A DNA stretch of 10,094 nucleotides from Planctomycetaceae bacterium (lineage in GTDB: Bacteria > Planctomycetota > Planctomycetia > Pirellulales > UBA1268), in NCBI GenBank assembly GCA_003509235.1, contig DONH01000234.1, positions 1 to 10,094 on the forward strand. The letters are read 5' to 3'. The notes beneath the pieces were generated by a model. The model did not search any database. It had not been told where the DNA came from and saw nothing but the letters and a program-made list of their open reading frames with translations. This document shows, in pieces, positions 5,809-10,094 of the stretch (its first letter is position 1; each line of letters opens with the position of its first letter). A program made the translations under genes and the position numbers.

Positions 5809-7446
5809 ATGAAAGGAAAAGAAACTCGCGACCAGAACACGAGGTCATTACTTTTTGCTGTAGTTGAGGTGGGGGTTTTCACAGCAATATTTGCGATGGC
5901 TGGAGCATGGCCAGCACCTGATGTAAATGAAGGATATTATCTGGCAAAAGCTCGCCACTCGTTCAATCCGGAATGGTGTGGAAATGATTTTTTTCTCAAT
6001 TCAGGAGAGGCGCACGGACTCTTTTTTTATCTTCTTGGTCCTCTCGCGGCGTCTGTTTCGCTTTCTACAGCAGTTTGGGTGGGACGATGGGCTGGCTGGT
6101 TAGCATTAGCAGTAGGATTTCGGCATGCAGTGTGGCCTCTTCTACCCTCTCGTATGCATCGTCTGTTTGCGGCGGCCATCTTCTCGTTAGCGGCCCGCTA
6201 CACCACGATGGCGGGCGAATGGCTGATTGGAGGGTGTGAGGCAAAAGTTTTTGCATGGGCTCTTGTTCTGGTTGCCTGGGGTGAGGCTGTTCGTGGTCGC
6301 TGGGCTTTTGCATGGCTGTTGAGTGGAGTGGCGACGGCGTTTCATCCATTAGTGGGTGGATGGATGATGATCCTCATTGGCCTCATAGCTATCAGCCAAA
6401 TCGTGAGAAAGCAGACACGAATCGGTTTCTTTCATCCACTCGTTTTTGCGTGTGTCACTGGAGGCGTATGCCTGGCGTCTATTGGCTTATGGCCAGCCTT
6501 GCAAATCTCCTTTGGAGTGTCTGCGGGTGTTCGTAATCAGGCGGCCGCGGTTTATGTGGTTGATCGATTGCCACACCATCTTCTTCCTCGATCGTTTCAC
6601 GAGGTGCTCGTTTCCAGGCATTTACTCGCGATCATGTTCTGTGGGTGTCTTTATGCAGCCTTGCCTTATGAGGCAAAGCGGTCACGAGGTCTGATGATTG
6701 TTTTGGCGGCAGCACTGCTGTCCTCTATAGGATTTGTAATGAGTTTGTTTGAATCACTTGCTCCGTCCTTCGTTTACGGAATGCTGCGTTTTTATTGGTT
6801 TCGCCTCGCGGATGGTCTTCTTCCTCTAGGCCTTTGTGTCCTGCTCACTCAGTTTCTTCTATCAAGACCATTACTTGAATCGAGCGATCAACGGACGTTG
6901 AGAAAAACTTGTTTAGTTGCCGTAGTCCTTGTTTTTTTCACTTATGATTCGTTTATTCAATCAAAGCATTGGCCGTTGCTTACCGAGGATTGTATTTCGC
7001 GAGGTGATAAACTCATTGACGCTAATTCATGGGAAAATGTGTGTCAGTGGATTCAAGAAGAGACGTCCCCGACGGACTGTTTTCTAACGCCACGCGGTGC
7101 ATCAAGTTTTCTCTGGCGGGCTCAACGGCCAGAGGTTGTTGCGTGGAAAAATGTGCCACAAGACCCTGTTTCAATTCTAGAATGGCGACAGCGAATCATT
7201 GACTGCTTCTCCTATGATGGGACACTTAAAAACATGGCTCGAAGCACATGTGTTTTAGGTGTGTCGCGGCTGAACCAGGTGGCAGATGTCTATGGTGCTA
7301 GCTATGTTGTTGCACCACTACAAAGTTTTGTTGCCATGCCTCGAACACCAAAGACGTCGTACAGAAATTCAAACTATGTTGTGATAAAGCTGCCCATTCA
7401 AGAGCAGCATGTCAATGATCAAACTCGTGGTGTACCTACCAACTAA
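5809..7446 (+). CDS. Polytopic membrane protein, planctomycete DUF6798-like, possible GT-C-type enzyme
   Basis: A 545-residue inner-membrane protein of unproven function. After a short polar N-terminus, hydrophobic segments lie near 14-34, 70-108, 118-132, 146-158, 166-196, 210-232, 270-286, 295-315, 333-351 and 367-378, suggesting nine or more membrane helices. A soluble C-terminal domain of about 165 residues follows. Conserved-looking blocks are PDVNEGYYLAKARH (37-50), then a short Trp/Cys segment to FFLNSGEAHG (61-70), AGEWLIGGCEAKVFAW (135-150), AFHPLVGGW (177-185), and in the tail FLTPRGASSFLWRAQRPEVV (425-444) with AWKNVPQDP. These match my memory of a family found mainly in planctomycetes (DUF6798). 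The acidic residues in the first external loop (D38, E41) resemble GT-C glycosyltransferases, so lipid-linked sugar transfer is possible but inferred. The start is supported by GAGGGTGA six bases upstream. Its 3' end overlaps the convergent gene by 11 bases. Confidence 0.85.
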   Translation: MKGKETRDQNTRSLLFAVVEVGVFTAIFAMAGAWPAPDVNEGYYLAKARHSFNPEWCGNDFFLNSGEAHGLFFYLLGPLAASVSLSTAVWVGRWAGWLALAVGFRHAVWPLLPSRMHRLFAAAIFSLAARYTTMAGEWLIGGCEAKVFAWALVLVAWGEAVRGRWAFAWLLSGVATAFHPLVGGWMMILIGLIAISQIVRKQTRIGFFHPLVFACVTGGVCLASIGLWPALQISFGVSAGVRNQAAAVYVVDRLPHHLLPRSFHEVLVSRHLLAIMFCGCLYAALPYEAKRSRGLMIVLAAALLSSIGFVMSLFESLAPSFVYGMLRFYWFRLADGLLPLGLCVLLTQFLLSRPLLESSDQRTLRKTCLVAVVLVFFTYDSFIQSKHWPLLTEDCISRGDKLIDANSWENVCQWIQEETSPTDCFLTPRGASSFLWRAQRPEVVAWKNVPQDPVSILEWRQRIIDCFSYDGTLKNMARSTCVLGVSRLNQVADVYGASYVVAPLQSFVAMPRTPKTSYRNSNYVVIKLPIQEQHVNDQTRGVPTN

Positions 7447-7837
7447 TACCAAGCCTCTGGCATTGCAGTTCAAGAGCTTTTGCGAAAGCAGGGAGTGGGT
7501 AGTCCACCTTTTTTGCAGTGGCCCAAAAGTATGTTGAGTTAACAATTTTTGTCGGCAGTTTCCCTGTCCGGGTGGCATTCGCAACTCGTTCGCAATACTC
7601 GATGTCTTCGGGTCGTGTTGCACGTAAGCCGGTGACGAGTCGGTCTTTCAATGAGACTTTTTCATTCGCCGATTTGGGTACTTCGCCGCGAATGACATCC
7701 ATGAGAGAACCTGTCAGAAGTGTCGCCGTAATGAGTATGGCGAGCTTTTTTGATGATATCAGGAGAGGCTCCTTGTATTTATGTGTATCTCGTTCATCCG
7801 TTAGATCTATTAGGTGTCTGCCTGAACTGCTTTTCAT
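7436..7837 (-). CDS. Small single-pass membrane protein of unknown function
   Basis: A 133-residue protein with a charged N-terminus, one hydrophobic helix (about 32-48, LAILITATLLTGSLMDV) and a soluble C-terminal part. The latter contains GKLPTKIVNSTYFWATAKK (92-110) and a closing LELQCQRLGISW. I recall similar C-terminal blocks (GxLPxxhVxSTYxWA) in small planctomycete proteins, but could not check this. Its ATG overlaps the tyrS stop as ATGA (7834-7837), strong evidence that it is real and translated by coupling to tyrS. Its last 11 bases overlap the end of the convergent membrane-protein gene. With positive charges on both flanks, orientation is unclear. No function is assigned; it could be a membrane-anchored accessory protein. 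Confidence 0.75.
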   Translation of the reverse strand: MKSSSGRHLIDLTDERDTHKYKEPLLISSKKLAILITATLLTGSLMDVIRGEVPKSANEKVSLKDRLVTGLRATRPEDIEYCERVANATRTGKLPTKIVNSTYFWATAKKVDYPLPAFAKALELQCQRLGISW

Positions 7838-9111
7838 TCGAATCGTGCGAGGGCATATGATTTCTTTCCAGATCGCAATACGAGAGCTGTTCTTCCAGCC
7901 AAATCGGTAGTGGTGATGCGATGCGCTGAATCGGATACTCTGACGTTATTTATGTACGCTCCACCTTGTTCGATCGTGCGACGAGCCGCTGACCGGCTTG
8001 CGGCAAGCTTTGTGGCTGTCATCACCTCTACAAGAAGAAGCCCTTCACCAGAGAGCGTCTCGAAGGAAAATTGTTGGCTTGGAACGTCAGCAAAAATTTC
8101 AGTTAACGCTTCGTCGGTGAGGTTGTCGATCGCTGCTCCAAAAAAAGCAGCAGTAGCCTGTTGCGCTGTATGGAGACCATCGGGACCGTGGACAAGTTGA
8201 GTGAGTTCTTCTGCGAGCCGTCGCTGTATCGCTCGACCAGCAGCATGTGTCTCCTGTTCTCGTATGAGTGACTCACATTCTTCGAGTGGCAGTTCGGTGA
8301 GCCTGAGTAAACATGTCTGAGCATCACTGTCGCTGAGGTTCATCCAGTACTGGTAGAAACGGTATGGGCTCGTTCGTAAGGGGTCTAACCATACGGCACC
8401 GCTTGCAGTTTTGCCCATTTTCGAACCGTCAGCCTTGGTCAAAAGCGGGCATGTAATACCATGAAGATCGAGGCCACGTAATCGTCTCCCAAGTTCAATG
8501 CCAGCAGTGATATTGCCCCATTGGTCACTCCCTCCAATTTGGACACAACAGTCGTATTCGTCTGCCAGGTGTACGAAGTCCCACGACTGAAGAAGCATGT
8601 AGCTAAATTCGGTGTACGACAGGCCACCTTCACGTTCGAGGCGGCTTTTTACTGAATCTTTTGCAAGCATTTGGGAAAGTGGTACATGCTTGCCAACATC
8701 ACGAAGGAATTCCAGATACCCTACGCCCCGCATCCAATCAGCATTGTTGACAATATGGATCTTCTGATTGGTAGATTCCAAGAGACTCTTTATCTGATTC
8801 CCAACTGATGTGATATTCGCAGCGAGTGCCTCATGTGAGAGAAGATTTCGCTCTTCACTTCGCCCGCTCGGATCACCAATCATACCTGTAGCTCCGCCAA
8901 TGAGGGCAATCGGTTCGTGTCCTGCACGAGCCACTCGTCTCAGGAGAATAATAGCGACAAGGTGTCCAACATGAAGACTGTCTGCACTCGGGTCAAACCC
9001 GGCGTAGATCCGCCTTCCGGGTGTTGCGAGCCAGTCGTGCAGGCTGTTGGTATCTGTAGTTTGGTGTACTAACCCGCGTTCGGTGAAATCAGTTATAAGG
9101 TTTTTGGACAT
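7834..9111 (-). CDS. tyrS: Tyrosyl-tRNA synthetase
   Basis: Class I aminoacyl-tRNA synthetase that charges tRNA-Tyr in the cytoplasm. The 425-residue product has the usual bacterial TyrS length and layout. The Rossmann catalytic domain carries YAGFDPSADSLHVGH (36-50) with the HIGH-type HVGH, then GGATGMIGDPSGRSEER (72-88), YTEFSYMLLQSWDF (166-179), and GGSDQWGNITAG (193-204) in the tyrosine pocket. The KMSKS-type signature is KMGKT (231-235) followed by GAVWLDP. A C-terminal S4 RNA-binding domain covers about 362-425 (ASRSAARRTIEQGGAYINN). The start at 9111 is 24 bases after ispD, and the stop overlaps the next gene as ATGA, so it is in the middle of an operon-like string. No T-box leader is seen, as expected for an internal gene. 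Confidence 0.97.
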   Translation of the reverse strand: MSKNLITDFTERGLVHQTTDTNSLHDWLATPGRRIYAGFDPSADSLHVGHLVAIILLRRVARAGHEPIALIGGATGMIGDPSGRSEERNLLSHEALAANITSVGNQIKSLLESTNQKIHIVNNADWMRGVGYLEFLRDVGKHVPLSQMLAKDSVKSRLEREGGLSYTEFSYMLLQSWDFVHLADEYDCCVQIGGSDQWGNITAGIELGRRLRGLDLHGITCPLLTKADGSKMGKTASGAVWLDPLRTSPYRFYQYWMNLSDSDAQTCLLRLTELPLEECESLIREQETHAAGRAIQRRLAEELTQLVHGPDGLHTAQQATAAFFGAAIDNLTDEALTEIFADVPSQQFSFETLSGEGLLLVEVMTATKLAASRSAARRTIEQGGAYINNVRVSDSAHRITTTDLAGRTALVLRSGKKSYALARFE

Positions 9112-9135
9112 AGGCCTTGATTGGTGGGTTTTGGG

Positions 9136-9876
9136 CTACCGCCAAATGTCACTCCCAGAAAAGGGATGAGCGTGGTTGTTGAGGCTCGGCTTCGGCAATA
9201 CCTTTAAAATCTGTTCAGCGAGACGAAGGTCTTCTTTTGAGGTGATTTTTAGATTCATTGGTGAGCCACGTACCACGGTTACAGTGTGCCCTGCGGCCTC
9301 GGCCATTTGAGCTTCGTCAGTAGCGGTTCGCTGTGTGTCTTTTTCAAAGGCGTCGGCAAGTAATGCACGACTGAATACTTGTGGGGTCTGAGCTTCCCAA
9401 AGATCTGTTCTGTCAACCGTATCTTCGATGCACTGCTGCTCGTCAGTCCGCTTGAGCGTGCTTACAACAGGCGTTGCCGAAATAGCAGCACCCGTCTTAA
9501 CAGCTGTCTTAAATACATCATCGATCCATCGAGTAGCAAGGCACGGCCGCGCGGCATCATGAATTGCAACAAATTCAATTTCTGTCTTCAATGCATTGAA
9601 TCCATTGAAGACAGAGTCCGATCTGTGCTTACCACCCTTAGCTACTTTGATGCCTTGGAATGCAACATCAGCACCGAATTTATCCATGAAGTACTCATGG
9701 TCCTCCGGTGCAATGACGATGACAACCTGTTTCACATCATCGCGGTCGAGGAATTTCTCTGCGGCGTGTAACCAAACAGAACGTCCAGCCAGTGGAGCAA
9801 AGGGCTTTTTGTAATTAGTGTCATTAAAGCGACTACTCTTGCCGGCCGCCACGAGGATTAGCCCAAAACTTGGCAT
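9136..9876 (-). CDS. ispD: 2-C-methyl-D-erythritol 4-phosphate cytidylyltransferase
   Basis: Third step of the MEP isoprenoid pathway: transfers CMP from CTP to methylerythritol phosphate. The 246-residue protein has all family blocks: LVAAGKSSRF (8-17) with R16, KKPFAPLAGRSV (23-34) with K24, GGKHRSDSVFNGF (81-93), FVAIHDAARP (102-111) with D107, TLKRT (140-144), DRTDLWEAQTPQVF (155-168) with R156, TDEAQMAEAAGH (186-197) and NLKIT (208-212) with K210. About 15 extra residues follow the usual end. The ATG shares its first base with the stop of the upstream gene (TAATG, 9874-9878), so translation is probably coupled, and tyrS starts 24 bases downstream. Other CTP transferases (CDP-ribitol enzymes such as TarI) share the fold, but the motif set fits IspD best. 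Confidence 0.95.
   Translation of the reverse strand: MPSFGLILVAAGKSSRFNDTNYKKPFAPLAGRSVWLHAAEKFLDRDDVKQVVIVIAPEDHEYFMDKFGADVAFQGIKVAKGGKHRSDSVFNGFNALKTEIEFVAIHDAARPCLATRWIDDVFKTAVKTGAAISATPVVSTLKRTDEQQCIEDTVDRTDLWEAQTPQVFSRALLADAFEKDTQRTATDEAQMAEAAGHTVTVVRGSPMNLKITSKEDLRLAEQILKVLPKPSLNNHAHPFSGSDIWR
9581..9615. repeat. Perfect 13-base inverted repeat inside ispD
   Basis: TCTGTCTTCAATG (9581-9593) and CATTGAAGACAGA (9603-9615) are exact reverse complements with a nine-base spacer. Overlapping them is a 14-base perfect palindrome, TTCAATGCATTGAA (9587-9600). The stretch encodes residues of IspD just after the GGKHRSDSV block. The ispD mRNA could fold here into a 13-pair hairpin. No known role. 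Confidence 0.7.
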
Positions 9877-10094
9877 TACTTTATAGCCTTATCCATTAAG
9901 ATTTTAAGGCAATTTTTTAAAATCGGTTTGTCGTGAATCCACTCTGCAAAATTCTCCCCATGTATTCGGTAGAGATTGATGAACCAAGGTGGGGCTTCGC
10001 AAAGTAACCAAGACCGAAATTGTAGCCATTTTGGATTTTCTGGGCCGTAAACTTCGCGAGCAACCCAACACATGCCCATGCCGCCGCCCATGCC
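9876..10094 (-). CDS. Protein with CFI-box-like C-terminal domain (partial, 5' end beyond the window)
   Basis: Only the last 72 residues are visible; the frame is open to the right edge. It begins with a Gly/Met-rich linker (GMGGGMGM), so the methionines there are probably internal and the true start lies outside. The remainder starts CWVAREVYG, continues through WLQFRSWLLCEAPPWFINLY and a block ending AEWIHDKPILK, and ends MDKAIK. The Cys-aromatic-hydrophobic-Ala pattern followed by YG and an arginine-bearing FRxWLL helix resembles the CFI-box C-terminal domain seen at the ends of many bacterial proteins. That assignment is from memory and moderate. Its stop overlaps the ispD ATG (TAATG), so it belongs to the same transcription unit. 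Function is unknown. Confidence 0.7.
   Translation of the reverse strand, partial: GMGGGMGMCWVAREVYGPENPKWLQFRSWLLCEAPPWFINLYRIHGENFAEWIHDKPILKNCLKILMDKAIK

Noticed and set aside
1..10094. Search for mobile elements, CRISPR arrays, toxin-antitoxin or phage genes
   Set aside because: No transposase, integrase, spaced direct repeats or paired small toxin genes were seen; the ssrA gene, a common integration target, has no visible integrase or duplicated 3' end nearby.

Overview
The window reads as core chromosome of a planctomycete, most likely a marine Pirellulales-type bacterium. This rests on three things: a secreted DUF1573 protein with the form typical of that phylum, a large membrane protein of the planctomycete DUF6798-like type, and the general lack of strong Shine-Dalgarno sequences. 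Base composition looks intermediate. No transposase, integrase, CRISPR array, phage gene or defence system was seen, so this is mostly a housekeeping region with a few uncharacterised lineage-specific genes.

Layout from left to right. (1) 1-1210, minus strand: a single-domain GlmU-type nucleotidyltransferase followed by the start of prs (ribose-phosphate pyrophosphokinase), the same glmU-prs order known from Bacillus. (2) 1211-2330: a 400-base stretch with no convincing gene, then a strong intrinsic terminator and a complete one-piece tmRNA (ssrA, minus strand, tag ending AEAQFSLAA), then a divergent promoter region with an unexplained stem-loop in the probable leader of the next gene. (3) 2328-3512, plus strand: an exported DUF1573 protein. 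(4) 3526-5685, minus strand: a citrate/2-methylcitrate synthase and, upstream of it, a methylisocitrate-lyase-type enzyme. Together they suggest part of the methylcitrate route for propionate; no prpD is present. (5) 5809-7446, plus strand: a polytopic membrane protein with a soluble C-terminal domain, possibly a GT-C-like enzyme. (6) 7436-10094, minus strand: a tightly packed gene string running from a partial protein with a CFI-box-like C-terminus to ispD (isoprenoid precursor), tyrS (tyrosyl-tRNA synthetase) and a small single-pass membrane protein. Two of its junctions are stop/start overlaps (TAATG and ATGA), which points to translational coupling.

Points most worth a second look are the leader stem-loop at 2171-2201, the Lys-to-Arg change in the catalytic loop of the lyase, the four-cysteine cluster in the DUF1573 protein, the uncharacterised membrane proteins at 5809-7446 and 7436-7837, and a perfect inverted repeat inside ispD. 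No clearly new biological system is visible; the unusual elements are individual and modest.
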